Shown here one piece after another: positions 41,171 through 53,500 of a stretch of 64,000 nt of DNA; the first letter of the stretch is position 1, and the number at the start of each line of letters is the position of its first letter. The stretch comes from Isochrysis galbana (taxonomy: Eukaryota > Haptophyta > Isochrysidales > Isochrysidaceae). Where the stretch lies: positions 1,930,808-1,994,807 of the forward strand of contig CM030939.1 in assembly GCA_018136815.1 (NCBI GenBank), written 5' to 3'. A program made the position numbers and the translations under genes. The notes under the pieces are model-generated. The model worked only from the letters and a program-made list of their open reading frames with translations, was not told where the DNA came from and searched no databases.

Positions 41171-42406
41171 TCACACCGGATTCCTTATTGATCCGTCCAC
41201 TCGTCGGCCGCCCGAGATTGATCGCCGGCCTGCTAAAGGCAAGACGTCATCTGCGCAGCCCTCAGCGCACCTCATAGTGCGCGCATACGGCGTGGTGAAA
41301 GCGGTGATATGTTTGTGCGATTCTTTGATCGGGATGCCCCAAAAACCAGAGGCTAAATCGAGAGTACATAAAAAGAGAGAACTGAGCGGCCCTTGGCCGG
41401 ACGCTAGCCTATCAATAGCCTCTACAATGAGGGGTAGAGGGCTATCCTCGACGCGTAGCTTGGCGTTAGTGTCGCGGTAGTCCACGCAGAATCGAACGGA
41501 GCCATCTTTCTTGCTGACCAGGACTACTCGGGAAGCCCAAGCCGAATTTGACTTGCGAATAATGCCGGCGGCTTCCATCTTGGCTACCTCCTCTTCTATG
41601 ATGAGCTCGCCTGCGCGGCCCACTCTAGACGGAGCATGCCGGTGAGGAACAGCGCCGGGGTTGAGTGGCAACTCCACCTCGAGAACGTGCGTATGGTTTG
41701 GAGCCCCCGGGTGCAACGCGAAAGCTTTGATGCGCCGGGCCAAGAGTTGGCGTACTTCTTCTCGTTGATCGTCGGAAAGAAGCCGGTCTGGATCGATGGT
41801 GGCTGAGTCGAGTAGGGCTCGTTGCTCCTCGCTCAGCGCGGTGACAGGGTCACCATCCCCCTCGCTTCCAGTCGGAGTCCAGCCCCGGTGCAACTTGAAG
41901 CGCACCTGGAGCGAAGCTATCGGATGCAGAGACGGCAGGGTCAGCGCATTGACCCCGGTGTGGACGATCGTCACCGCGATGCGATGATCGTCCGTGGGCG
42001 TGACCACCGTGGGCATTACGAGAGGGGACGAATCGAGAGCCTCGCGGTTTGGTAGGCGGTCGACCAGCATCGCGCAGTCCGAATGATCTCGGAGAGCCAG
42101 CGGAACCCTGACCCAGATGGTTGCGCGGTGGAAGGCAGGAATCGTCACCGCTTGCTCCGTGTAGAGAAGATATTCGGACGAGGTAGACGCCCCAGCGCGT
42201 TCGCTTTCGTGGTGGTGTGCGGCGGCTCCGGCGCAGCGGGAACGTAGAACGTAGCTAGCTAGCATGGCGGCGGTAGTAAGTCGGTTGTAGGTGGTTGTGT
42301 CGGCCTGGGCTTGCTGTAGTTGATTGAAGTCTTGCAGCTGGTGCTTTCTAGTACCCAGATTAGCGAATCTACGGTGTTTCCCACTTCTTGACATTGTCGA
42401 TGCCAT
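41171..42406 (-). pseudogene. Gypsy polyprotein fragment, truncated inside reverse transcriptase
   Basis: 411 codons homologous to the middle of the intact gypsy polyprotein at 50561-55840. It covers the linker region with EEQRALLDSATIDPD, then the RT fingers with VVLVSKKDGSVRFCVDYRDTNAKLR and LDLASGFWGIPI. Homology stops before the YxDD palm motif and the last 35 residues are out of family. RNase H and integrase are absent. It is clearly diverged from the intact copy, so it is a different, older lineage. Confidence 0.8.
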
Positions 42407-42570
42407 TGTGCACTTTGCGCCCGTTCCGAGATCATAAAATGTGGTTCATGATCTCCGGCTGAGGCTCGTTAGAGAGAGCTCCTGGCGTGGCTGCCAGTGC
42501 CGACGGCCCCGGCCGTCATCGGAGCGGCGGGCGGCCGTAAATAGGCCCTTTCTAACCTGGACCTACCACC

Positions 42571-42599
42571 TTAACGAGTGTCGATTCGCGAATGCGACA
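42571..42599 (-). mobile_element. 29-bp gypsy LTR tip
   Basis: TTAACGAGTGTCGATTCGCGAATGCGACA matches the terminal segment of the LTRs ending 23036, 49593 and 56395. It lies upstream (minus strand) of the gypsy fragment at 41171-42406 and is probably what remains of its 5' LTR. Confidence 0.6.
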
Positions 42600-42878
42600 G
42601 TCCGACAGTGGGGGGTCTGGGGCCCAAAGGGCACCGGATATGTGATATGTGCTAGTTGCACCTATCCGGTCACCTTATCCAAAAATCTCGTGATGAATGC
42701 TCAATCTTGACTTGGTCAATTTTCACTCTTAGAAGTTGAAATATAGCTGTTTGACCGCCCTAGAGGATACATACTTGAAATACATTTGATGGCGCTCGGG
42801 CTAACTCCCATTTGACCACCCATATAGTGAAAGTTTAATCATCATTACGAATGCACTACATGTCCTCATTTATTATCT

Positions 42879-45332
42879 CTATGATAATTGACGCGACCGT
42901 GAAGGCATCAAGCAACGCATTCCCTGCGGTCGATACCCCTCATAATGAAAATAGGAGCAAAGTTGTTGATACAACATTGCAGTTGTATAGTCCTCGCACG
43001 TGTCCTCTCCCATTTGTTGGCATAAGCACGCGATTTGTGCCTGCGCTTGTGCCGATGTATGCATTGACCCCGTATCCGAGGACAGGATCACATGCCAAAG
43101 AGCTTCCATCATGTACCCACCCCATACGCGTCGTCGTGCTGAGCCGTGGCGCGTCAGGTCAAACTTGAAAACAATGTAGCGAAAGTCGTATGCAGGAAAT
43201 GTCAAAGATACATGCAAAGACATTCGATAGAAGGCACGAGGAAGACGACGGATGGCGTCAGCGGACGTAATAAAGGTTGAGCGTGCATGATAATTGAAGT
43301 TTATCACTTCACCCAAATTATCGTAGTCGACTGGGGGCGTGATGCCGTTTTCTATTAGCTTTCGCCATAACTCCTTATATCCAGAATGAACAGAATATCG
43401 TGCATAAACATCACCGACTTGTTCTCGAGCCGGTAGGAACTCGGTTGGCATACTAGCAAATCCACAACGGACAGACGAAGCGTTCGATGCATCACTAGCC
43501 TGCAAGTCAGCGTGCTTGCGAAGGTCACTTGCAATCCGATGGAGTAGGTGGACCAGGTAGCCGTGAGGCAGATTAGAAACATCATTGAGCGATCCCTTCA
43601 AAAAGAATACTTGAGCAGGCAGGGACTCATATCGATTTGCCATGAAGTGCAAGAAACCAAATGCCTCGTCCAGGATGTTTGGTGTGTGAAATAAGCGAAC
43701 ACAATCAGATGAGTGCACTTGGGCACGCTCTAGAGCATCGAGGATGCCCCTAACATACAATGGCATGTCGTGCAAGCTCGGGCCATCCACAGCTTGATAG
43801 ATCGTAAGAGACGCGCGCAATTCATTTGCGAAATGCATCACATCAATCATATGTTGAGGCGGTTCAGAATGTCGTGCAAGCACTACTTCAAATCTGCCTC
43901 CCCATCCTTCGCACTTCGGTGTGGGTAGTGCCACAAGAGTTGGCTCAACAACAAGAGAAAAGTGTGTGGATAGGGCACTGGCACCAAATGCCGCTGATGA
44001 CATCCCAAGGACAGTAAGGGTCGCAACGGCGATTGGCAAAGCCCAGCCGCATTGACAAGTGAATTGGTTAGAGCTTGCTATCTCTGTGGCAGATGGTGGT
44101 AGCCCGGAAGTGGAGTTCACGATCGGAGCAACCGAGAAGTTGATGTCCTCAACATCTTGCCGCCGCTCAGACATTTTGTGATGGTAGCAACGCCTCAGAT
44201 CGGTTTCTCGTGTCTGAGTCACGATTAGCGAGGCTCTTTCTCCTGACTCGGGAATCTCGGGAATCTCTGTTGCTGATGAGACAGATAGCGGAATGGAAGA
44301 GAGTCTGTCGGAGAGAGAGTACCAGACTGATCCTGCTACCACCTGCAACAAACCCAATATCCAACTGAAACTCATGGACACAGGCTCTGTTAGTGAGGAG
44401 ACGGAGAGCAGCACAGCTTGACGGCAGGTGGCCGCCACTGAGAGTGTTAGCGGCGTGGTTTTCTTTGTCAGTTCGAGCGTAAGGCAATTGTAGATAGCCG
44501 CAGCGAATGATGTGACTATAAGCATACAAGCACTGAGGCTCAGATTGGTCTCGGCAAACTTTGTAAGGGCAGGCCAGTCGATAATTGTGAATGGCGCAAG
44601 AGCAAACGTTGAGCATAGCCCATCGAATACTAGTAGATGCACAACAGGAACCTTATCGTCGCCCTGAAGCAAGGCCGCACTCAGAACAGAACGGAGAGCT
44701 GTCAGCATTGTTGATCCTAATGCAAGAATAATTCCCCATGTCATCGTTTCATCCCCATTGGCAGATGTGATGGCGAAAGCTGCCCCTGCTGTGACCACCA
44801 TGGCCGCACCTCGCTTTGAGGCAGTAGCTGCGTGCGCTTGTGGCAAGAATAAACGCTGCAGCACCATTGTAACTAATGGAGTGCAAGACTTGATCAGCTG
44901 GTTGAGAGAAACAGAGATTCGGACGAGGCTGCCGTTGTTCAGGAAGATGGCAAAAGCATTGCAGGCACCTATCACAGAGAGTGGCTTCCAAAGCCGACGT
45001 GCATGGTGCCACAGTAGCTTCAAGTTCTCGCACATCAGTAAGCCAGCCATGGAACTGACTACCTGGTGGCATAGAGTATAGGCGCTTGGGGAGGGGAAAC
45101 CCAACCCACCCTGACGACGCAGCAGAAGACGAGCAGCAAAATTCAGCACTGCATTGAGCACGCTCCAAAGACCGAGGAGAACCATGACAGACGCCTCAGC
45201 CTGCATCATGCAGATCTTGCGACGAAATGACGGCTCGCAGTTGAAGCCGCACCAGCGAGGAACCATGGGCAGCCAGCGAGTCAGGGACAGGGCAGAGACC
45301 CTGCTCAGGCTGCTCACGAGTCTCTTTTTCAT
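42879..45332 (-). CDS. TPT-type nucleotide-sugar/triose-phosphate transporter fused to a DUF3431-like domain
   Basis: 817 residues in one uninterrupted frame. Residues about 50-345 form about ten hydrophobic helices typical of the drug/metabolite transporter TPT branch (SLC35-like). Features include KSCTPLVTMVLQRL in the fourth helix and GAAFAITSANGDETMTWGIILALGSTMLTALRSVL. A polar linker (about 345-430) and one more helix (WALPIAVATLTVLGMSS) lead to a C-terminal soluble domain. That domain contains FEVVLARHSEP, a cluster around HTPNILDEAFGFLHFMANRYESLPAQVFFLKGS and later YSVHSGYKELW, resembling DUF3431, often found in fungal and algal secretory-pathway proteins. The fusion implies coupling of substrate import to a lumenal enzyme or binding activity. 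An upstream LTR lies only 90 bp from the start. Confidence 0.75.
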   Translation of the reverse strand: MKKRLVSSLSRVSALSLTRWLPMVPRWCGFNCEPSFRRKICMMQAEASVMVLLGLWSVLNAVLNFAARLLLRRQGGLGFPSPSAYTLCHQVVSSMAGLLMCENLKLLWHHARRLWKPLSVIGACNAFAIFLNNGSLVRISVSLNQLIKSCTPLVTMVLQRLFLPQAHAATASKRGAAMVVTAGAAFAITSANGDETMTWGIILALGSTMLTALRSVLSAALLQGDDKVPVVHLLVFDGLCSTFALAPFTIIDWPALTKFAETNLSLSACMLIVTSFAAAIYNCLTLELTKKTTPLTLSVAATCRQAVLLSVSSLTEPVSMSFSWILGLLQVVAGSVWYSLSDRLSSIPLSVSSATEIPEIPESGERASLIVTQTRETDLRRCYHHKMSERRQDVEDINFSVAPIVNSTSGLPPSATEIASSNQFTCQCGWALPIAVATLTVLGMSSAAFGASALSTHFSLVVEPTLVALPTPKCEGWGGRFEVVLARHSEPPQHMIDVMHFANELRASLTIYQAVDGPSLHDMPLYVRGILDALERAQVHSSDCVRLFHTPNILDEAFGFLHFMANRYESLPAQVFFLKGSLNDVSNLPHGYLVHLLHRIASDLRKHADLQASDASNASSVRCGFASMPTEFLPAREQVGDVYARYSVHSGYKELWRKLIENGITPPVDYDNLGEVINFNYHARSTFITSADAIRRLPRAFYRMSLHVSLTFPAYDFRYIVFKFDLTRHGSARRRVWGGYMMEALWHVILSSDTGSMHTSAQAQAQIACLCQQMGEDTCEDYTTAMLYQQLCSYFHYEGYRPQGMRCLMPSRSRQLS

Positions 45333-45422
45333 GGTAGCTGTTTAACTTTAGTACCGTGTGTTGAGAAGGGCGTTGCCCCAAAATCCACATTCTCTCGCAT
45401 CCGTGGTTGAGAAGGTCCACAT

Positions 45423-45599
45423 TGTTTGATTCCCACATAAGTGGGACTGTGAATGCCCAGTAGTAGGGTATAGATCAGTGACATTGACAAGCGTTAGCGC
45501 AACTACGCGACAGAGCAACGGCGACGAGGGGGGGGGGAACGTTCCCACACTGGGAATAGAACTGACTCAGTTACAACAAATCTCACTTAAGATTAAACA
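45423..45599 (-). repeat. Copia 3' LTR
   Basis: 177 bp, identical to the 5' LTR at 56944-57120. Its transcription direction is toward the transporter gene starting at 45332, 90 bp away. Confidence 0.92.
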
Positions 45600-45636
45600 C
45601 TCCCCCACAGCGATGCCACATCGATGGATACATAGG

Positions 45637-48470
45637 TCAAGATATGTCATTGAGCAGGCTTGAACGATGGCGCAGGAATGTGGTTTTGTCCAAGCACTTC
45701 GTGAATATGTCAGCGGTCATCATTGATGTAGAGATCCAGTGTGGCGCTGAGATCCGATGGAGAAATTGTTCCCTAGCATACAGCAACCAGCGAGCATAAT
45801 GACGAGTTCTAGCCGTGACACCGGGATTTTTGATTGAGTCGCGAGTTGCTGCGTTGTCGGTGAATATGTGGATAGGGAGCTGCTGTTGATTATCGAGAAA
45901 TTCAAACAGATGCAGAACGAATTGAAGATTTTTGGCACTTAGTGCATACACAGCGGTTTCGGCTTCAGCAGAAGACTGGGCGACAAGTTTGAGTTTCTTA
46001 GACTGGTATGAAATCGAGGCTCCCCCATACTTAATAACGTATCCGGCAAATGGCTTTGGCAGGGAGCCCCATGATGAGTCAGCGTAGACTTCGATCGTGG
46101 CCTTAGTCCCAACATACGTTAGCCCAAGATTCTTGGTTTGTTGGAGATAGCTAACTATGCCCAGCGCGGCATCATAGTTTTGCGGTGATGGGTCCTGCAT
46201 AAATTGGCATAGGAAGGAAACATAGAATGAGATGTCTGGACGGGTGATTGTCACCCATAGCAACGATCCCATCAGTTGGAGGTACGATTTGGATCGCATG
46301 CGCGATCTATCAATGTCTGAAGTGGCACCCGTCATCTTGTGAAATTCATCAATTTTGGAAGAGCAAATGGGGACCGAGAAACATTTGCTTGTACGTTCAC
46401 TGAGGAATGTAGTGGCGATCTCTTCAATGTATTTCGTTTGTCGAAGGGACATAATGCGATTCGATCGGTCACGTGTGATTTCGAAACCCAAGAATCGAGA
46501 GGGCTCTCCAATGATGCTAACATTGAATCGTTTCGAGTACTGATCGATGAATTCGTTAACTAAATTTCGCCGGCCTTTCGGAAATCTGACCAGCATGTTG
46601 TCAACATAAAGAGCCAAGAATAGTATTGTACCATCTGTGTGTACTTTCTTGAAGAAGTTAGGCTCCACTGTAGATTGTTCAAAACCTATCTTGGTCAGAG
46701 TAGTGGTGTTGGTGAGCATATATTGGTATCCCGCTTGCTTTGTGCCTTCAAGTGGTGCAAGGAGAAGGCATGCTGCGTAAGTTGGATCTTCAAAGCCGGT
46801 GGGTTGCACAATATATAGGGGATTTCCGTCCATGTCGGCCGAGGAGAAAGCTTTAACTGTGTCAATCTCGAATAGGTCATCGTCAGCTTCATTGGTTAAT
46901 GCAAGGAATATTCTAGAGCTTTCATGCCTGAGTGTGCCACAAAACGTTTCAGTGAAATCAACTCCAGGGACTTGGCTGTAGCCGCATGCCACCCATCTCG
47001 CCTTGAATCGTTCCACGGAGCCATCGGCGTTGTATTTCACCTTATAGACCCATTTTCCCTTCATGGGGTTTCTCCCTTTTGGTATCTCATTTTGTTTGAC
47101 CAGCTTCCATGCCTTGTTTGTTTCATACTTGCCACGCACGTCTTCCTGCATGGCTTCACGCCACTTCTCCCCGTAGATTGGGTCGTCCACAGCCTCTTGG
47201 TATGTTCGCGGCTCCGGAATAGGCCCGGTTGGGGTCGCTGCCATGAGGGCTTGAGCAATGTGAGGATGCACATGCATGGGCATGGAGGTGGGCATGGATG
47301 TGCCGGGTGTGGCTGACTCCCCCACGACCGGAGCGGTCGCATTCAGCGAGACACTCGGAGGAGGAGGCGGGGCAACGGGATTTGGCGGCTGGATCGGCGG
47401 CGGGGCACGCTCATGCAGCGAGAGGCGGCGAACGGGGACGGGGAGGGCTGCGGCATCGGCAGCCCGTCGGACAAGGGGGGGGTCTGCTGGCAGTGCCGAG
47501 CGACGGGCGACACCACCGAAAGAGGTGAAAGACTGTTCCTCGAAACAAACATCAACGGAGGTGGTAATGCGGCGCAGAGCGGGGATGTAAACGAAGAAGC
47601 CCCGACGGCGGGAGTCCCATCCGAGGTGGACAGCAGGGAAGCGGCGGGGGGCGAGTTTCGGTGTCGGGTTCTCAACGTGAACCTGGCAATCACATAACAT
47701 AACACGGAAGCGGGAAAGCGGGGTCGGTGGACGGCTCGGATCAGCTCTCTCCCACGGGACTTGCGGCGGCGAGAAGGCGAACGATGGAAGGGAGTTGGAA
47801 ATCGCGACGGCTTGTGACATTAGAAAAGGCCACAATGTGGTGAAGAAGACATCGTTCCCAGCGTGAGCGAGCATGACTCTCATGCAGCGGAGGAGAGTGC
47901 CCCACGCGCGCTCTGCAACACCGTTGGTCTGGGGGGTTTCGGCTATGGAGAATGAGCGGCGGATACCTAGTTCAGAACAGAAGGCATCCAGGGCAGAGGC
48001 TGTAAACTCGGAGCCATTATCAGTGTGCCATTGTTCGACAACTCCCGGGACGGAGGTTTTCGTGAGGAGATACGTGTGATCTCCCACATATGTCTGTGCC
48101 GCAAGGAGAACATCCGGCGCGGATTTGGATTTGAGAAAGTAGACAGCGGCAAGACGCGAGAACATGTCGACAAATATGATTGCAAATCGGAGTCCGGCCA
48201 GCATGCAGGTGGTAAGGTCGGCGTCTCCGATGTATTCGCGCGAGAACGCATTACCGAAATCTCGGCAGAAGATGTCGAACGGGCGGCCAGGCGTGCCGTC
48301 GAATGGGCGACAGCGAAACTTGCGAGAGTCATAGTCCTCGAGGTTGTCTTCTCCCATCATGAAAGCATATGTGTCTTGAGTTTGTGATGGAAGAGGTTGG
48401 GCGGTAGAGATTGCTGCCGCCGCCGCGTTTTTGGGCGTCTGATGAATCTCGCGAGATCGAAGCTCGTCGG
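45637..48470 (-). pseudogene. Copia polyprotein, 3' part: gag fragment, integrase core, reverse transcriptase, RNase H
   Basis: The frame runs from the gypsy junction to the stop at 45637. A short gag-like piece (RPFDIFCRDFGNAF) passes directly into the integrase core, with FVDMFSR, HTDNGSEF and NGVAERAWGTLLR. A proline-rich linker follows, then copia RT with MKGKWVYKVKYNADGSVERFKARWVACGYSQ, and RNase H with ADSSWGSLPKPFAGYV and TDNAATRD. No aspartic protease and no HHCC zinc finger are present. The RT active-site motif is YVDN (46597-46608), where copia elements have YVDD. The upstream part lies at 56401-56756; 56756-56396 plus 48470-45637 totals 3195 nt, a multiple of three, so the frame was open before the gypsy insertion. 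Confidence 0.85.
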
Positions 48471-48475
48471 GAAGG

Positions 48476-48907
48476 TGACGAATTGGGATGGCCCATAGGG
48501 CCTGAGGGCAATGAGGAAGGAGGCAGACCGGCGGCAGGCGCGGCGGAGGAGACGACTTCGGAGACGCTGACGGGCTGAGGCCCGTCAGCAGAGGAAGGCG
48601 GGCAGGCGGGCTTGAGCGAGGGCGAGGACGGCGGCGAGAGCGACATCGAGCGAGAGGCGAGAGGCGAGGGTGAGTGAGAGGAGGGCTGTGTTGGCAGGGG
48701 CTGGTGAGGCAAGGAGAGTTTGTAGGGTACGAGTGTTACGAGAGCGAGAGCGACGAGAGCGAGAGCGACGGATGACGACTGACGACAAGACGTCGGATCC
48801 AACGATGCTGCGACACCGACTCACGAACACACTAGAATCATTCACCCAAACCAAGCAAAACATGAAATAACCGAGACCCCACATCGCCGGTAACTCAAAC
48901 ACGTCGC

Positions 48908-48941
<34 letters not shown>

Positions 48942-49593
48942 ATCCGCAGCGACGGTCGGAGCGTGTCTTCGCTTTGGATTTTCCCACCAAGGCGGAAAGT
49001 CGAAGAGGAACGTTATGTCGCGCAACCACGGCGATCACATTGGATACAGATCGCAGCGAGGTATCCTTGCAATCGAAGAAATCTTGCTGTTGAGCGTGGA
49101 CCTTCTAGACGTTTCTATCGAGCAACCCCGAGTAGCAACCAAGGGAGGAGAAAACCAAAAACCAACGGGACCAAGGGCTTCCATGCAACTTGCATCAAGG
49201 GGAAAGATAACCCAAAACCAAAGCAGCGAATCTAAATCAATCTCCAAGGGGAGATGGCAAACCAAGGACCAAGGAGAAAGATTCCCTCACCCAAGCAGCG
49301 AACCTAAATCGATCTCCGAGGGGAGATGGCAAACCAAACCTGATTGCCCCCAGAAGCAGGTAAAGAAACGCGGGGAGATAGCGAATTAAACCTTTTGCGA
49401 GGCGCCTGGGAGGAAGAAAGGTGGGGAAACTTCCCTTCTCTTCGAGAGAGCAGAGGGAGGGCGCTCCAGAACCCTAGATCCTAGGCGTCCACGCGAAGTT
49501 TTTGACCGAGAACGAGAACGAGAGAATTATAACGATAAATACCGAACGAAGAGAAGAGAGAAGCCTAGCGAGAGTCGATTCGCGAATGCGACA
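48476..49593 (-). repeat. Gypsy 3' LTR, full length
   Basis: 1118 bp beginning TGTCGCATTCGCGAATCG on the minus strand and ending CGTCA. The inner 400 bp (48476-48877) contains Ser/Pro-rich open frames that resemble those in the related LTR at 36691. It carries a GA microsatellite at 48910-48941. Confidence 0.85.
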
Positions 49594-50560
49594 CCCCCCT
49601 GCTAGGATCGAGCGTCCCGCGAGGGAAGGAAGAGAACCTAACGGATAGCGGAGAGTTCCATCCAGGCAAGATGGCCGAGCAATACGCAATACCTAACGAG
49701 ACCGAATGGGCGAGGAGCGAACGAAGAATGAAACAATAAATTCGAATGGAGAGCCACGCTCCAAACGCCGAACCACGACGGAAGACGTGACGACCGAGAT
49801 ACGAATAATCGAGGATCGATAAGAATAAGAACGCGGAACGACGAGAAACGAGAGAGTCCAGAACGAGAAACGAAGAAATCGAGAATCGAGAGCGGTAAGA
49901 ACGCGGAACGACAAGAATCGAGAATCGAGAACGAGAAACGAAGAACGGTAAGAACGCGGAACGACGAGAATCGAGAATCGAGAACAAGAAACGAGGAACG
50001 GTAAGAACGCGCAACGACGAACGACGAACGATGAACTATAAGAGTAGTGCGCGACGATCGAAGAGACAGGAAGTACCACACCCGTCCGGACGATGAGGTG
50101 TAGAATCGGCGGCCGGCGCGGCAGACCGCAGGACTCAACGCTGCAACCCATCCTCTTCTCTCTTTTACGAGAGTTTTACCTGCATGTTTGGGCGGTGTGG
50201 CGGCACCCAAGTTACAACGCGGCGTCTCCTGTTCTTCGATATATGAGTAGTCGAACGGCCAACGGCAAAAGGCGGCGAGATATCACGACGGGCTCGGCAC
50301 GTCACGCGCGAGCTAAACGACGAGGTACGGGGTTCTCCTGACAGAGCGCAGCGAAAGGGGAGGGAGATCCATCCTCCGTGGTCGAAAGGGGGGGCGAGCC
50401 ATACCTCTCTTCCCGCGGGGGGAACTATTCGGCGGCCGCGGGGGGAAAATTCGGCGACCGTGGGGGGGAACTGGAAAAGAATTCCCGTACGTTCCCGTAC
50501 CGCGATCAAACGTAAACGACGGCGTTGAGAGATATCGGAGGGGCGTGACAGTCGCGACCG
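49594..50560 (-). other. Gypsy 3' non-coding region
   Basis: Between the polyprotein stop and the 3' LTR. It contains repeated GAATCGAGAACGAGAAACGA words (49800-50040) and a polypurine-rich stretch next to the LTR, where plus-strand priming would be expected. No gene. Confidence 0.6.
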
Positions 50561-53500
50561 TCAGAAGAACGTAGAGGGTGTATCGAGCAGAGAGACGAGG
50601 GTGCGATCCGATGGCGACAGGCGAGCGAAGGCCTCGGAGCGACAGCGAACGAAGGTAGGCGAGGCAAGGGCAGCGTGCGCAAATGCGTGGGAGCCAAACC
50701 ACGGGGACCCGCGCGACGATCCCGACGAGTACCACCACTGCCCGAGGACGAAGACCGCGTGCTGCGGCCGCATCATTGGACCTGCAGGGTTGGCAACAGA
50801 CGGGCGGGCTGAGACGGGCAAATGGGAGACATGAGCAATGGGGCCACTGTGCGAGGACGGTGCGAGACGAGGCGAGCGGCGCGGGGCCTGATGATCCGAG
50901 CCGGTGGTCTCGGATCCCACGGGAGCTTCGATCGCGTGCGACGTCGGCGGGGCTGAGACGGTCTGAGATTGTGATTCTGCAGCCCGCTTTCTCATCTGAG
51001 GCTTACGAAGAGGAGGGAAGGGGTGAGCATCATCATAGGCGGTGACGAGCGACTCGCAGCGGCGAAGCAGTTCGGCTAGCGGCTCCCATGTGGCCGCAGC
51101 TTTCGCGTAGCCACGCCATTTGACGAGGTACTGTCGGGAATCGCCTCGACCCTTGCGGTCAAGAAGTGCATCAACCAGATACTCGTCTGCTTGGACGGGA
51201 TCTTCATCTGTGAGGGTATAGTAGGGACGGAGGTCAGTCACATGCACCTCCTCGGAGAGGAGGCGATTTTCTTGGTCGCGTAGTCGGTAGCGGCCAGCGC
51301 CAAGCGCCTCGGCAATGCGATATGGTCCGCTGTAGTGGTAGAGGAGCTTGTTGCGGAGTCCTGGAATCTTGCGAACCACCCTATCACCTGGAGCGAATTG
51401 GATGGGGGGAGAGTGAGTGCGTAGCGTGTCAGCGAGTGCGTCGGCTTGAGACTCTAAAGTTGCATCATAAGCTGCGGCCCACGCCGCCTTTAAACGACAA
51501 TGCATTTTCCAAGCGTACGAGCGAATTTCCTGAGGTAACTCGGGAGATGGACCAGTCTCAGATGGATCAGAAAGCTGGGCAGGCAGGCGAAGCTCACGGC
51601 CATAGAGCAAGGCAGCAGGCGACATGCGGGTTATGCGATTGGCGGAAGCGCGCATGCTCATTAAAAAGAACGGGAGATGATCGACCCAATGACCGCCGCC
51701 TTCATCGGTAGCACGAGCCATGTTGATCAAGGTCTGCTGAGCTCGTTCCACCAGGCCCACACTCTCGTGATGATGAGGTGTGCTTGGCCGCAAGTCGGTG
51801 CCGGTGCGCTCGAGGATGATCGAGGTAAGTTGACTAGCAAGGTTGCTGCCGGAGTCCGAGCGGAGTTGCCTTGGTACTCCGTGCCGAGAAACGACGTACG
51901 ACATGAAGGCGTGAAGAGCGTCGGCACTCGAGGGGTCGCCGTTGTGAGGGGCCGCCTCGATCCAACGAGTGAGCGAGTCCACGAAAACGAGGAGCTTGTC
52001 GAAGCCTCGAGAGCCCTTGATGAAGTCGTGCGTAGGAGCCATCGAGACGACGTCGCAGAAGACGATGTCGAACGGATAGGCGCCGACCTGCGGTCCCTTG
52101 GGGTCTGCGAGGTGGCGGAAGGGTGCCTTAGCTAAAGTGCACTCGTGGCATTGGCGAACGTGCTCAGAGACGTCTGCGTTCATGCCAGGCCAAAAATATC
52201 GGTCTCGTAGAAGGCGCGCCATTCGGTTGTCGCCGAGGTGGCACAGGTGGTCGTGAAAGGCTTCGAGGTAGGCGCGGCGCATCGTCTTCGGCACGTAGAG
52301 GCAGAGCTTCTCGCCGTCTCTCGCCGGCACTCGTCGGTAGAGTAGTCCAGATCGCAACAGGCATCGAGAAGATTCGCGACTAAGCCAACGCAAGCGACGA
52401 TGGTCGAGGTCGGGGTTATGAGGAGCGGAAGAGAGAAAGCGGATGAGGTCGTGGCAGTCGGGGTCCTCGGCCTGTGCCTCTTTGAGCGCCTCGGCGTTAG
52501 GTGTACCGACGTCGAGGTAGGAGAGGTTGATAGAATCCCTGGTCGTAGAGGACATCCTGGACGATCGTTCGTCAGCTTGCAGACTGGATGCCGTGGTGGT
52601 ACGAGAACGAGAGGCGGCGACGGCTGGCGACTGATTATTCGATGCCGTGGTGGAGCGAGAGTTAGGGACGACGGCGGCTAGCAGCTGCCCACCCCCCTGC
52701 TTAGGAGCGGACGTCTCCGACGTCCCATCGTCTGCAGCCACCAAGCGTGACACGCCATCCGCGTCTTTGTGATTAGCGCCCGGCTTGTGCTCGACGGTGA
52801 AGCGATACTCGGACAACTTGAGCGCCCAGCGCATCAGACGCGACGCCGGCCCACCCTGGACGGTGTCCTTCATGGTGTGCAACCAACGGAGAGCTTGGTG
52901 ATCGATGACGAGGCGGAAGTGCCGGCCCCAAAGGTACGGTCGCCAAGTGCGAATGCTTTCCAAGGCAGCAAGAAGCTCCACCTCGGTGGTGGTCCAATGA
53001 CGCTCCGCGGCGGTGAGGCGGCGACCGTAATACGCAACGACATGCTCGTGTCCGTGGTCGTCAACCTGCGACAGGATTCCGCCGATACCCAGGGTACTGG
53101 CCGCGTCCGTTTTGACGATGAACTCCTTGTCGTGACGAGGCGCAGCCAACACTGGAGCAGACGTGATGAGATCGATGAGGCGACGGATCGCTGTCTGGCA
53201 CTCAGGCGACTGAGAGACGGTAGCCACGTCGACGCCCGTACGAGTAAGGTCGGTGAGAGGGGCCGCGACGTGCGCGAAGCCCTTGATGAACCGACGGTAG
53301 TACGAACAAAGGCCGAGAAACGAGCGAACCTTTTCGAGCGAATCGATGTGACGCGGATCGATCGAGCGTACCGCCTCGACTTTCTTGGGGTCCATCTCGA
53401 GACCACGACGAGACACGACGTGCCCGAGGTATTCGCCCTTGATAGCGAACAAGATGCACTTGGAGGCCTTGCATGAGAGACCAGCCCATCGGAGACGCTC

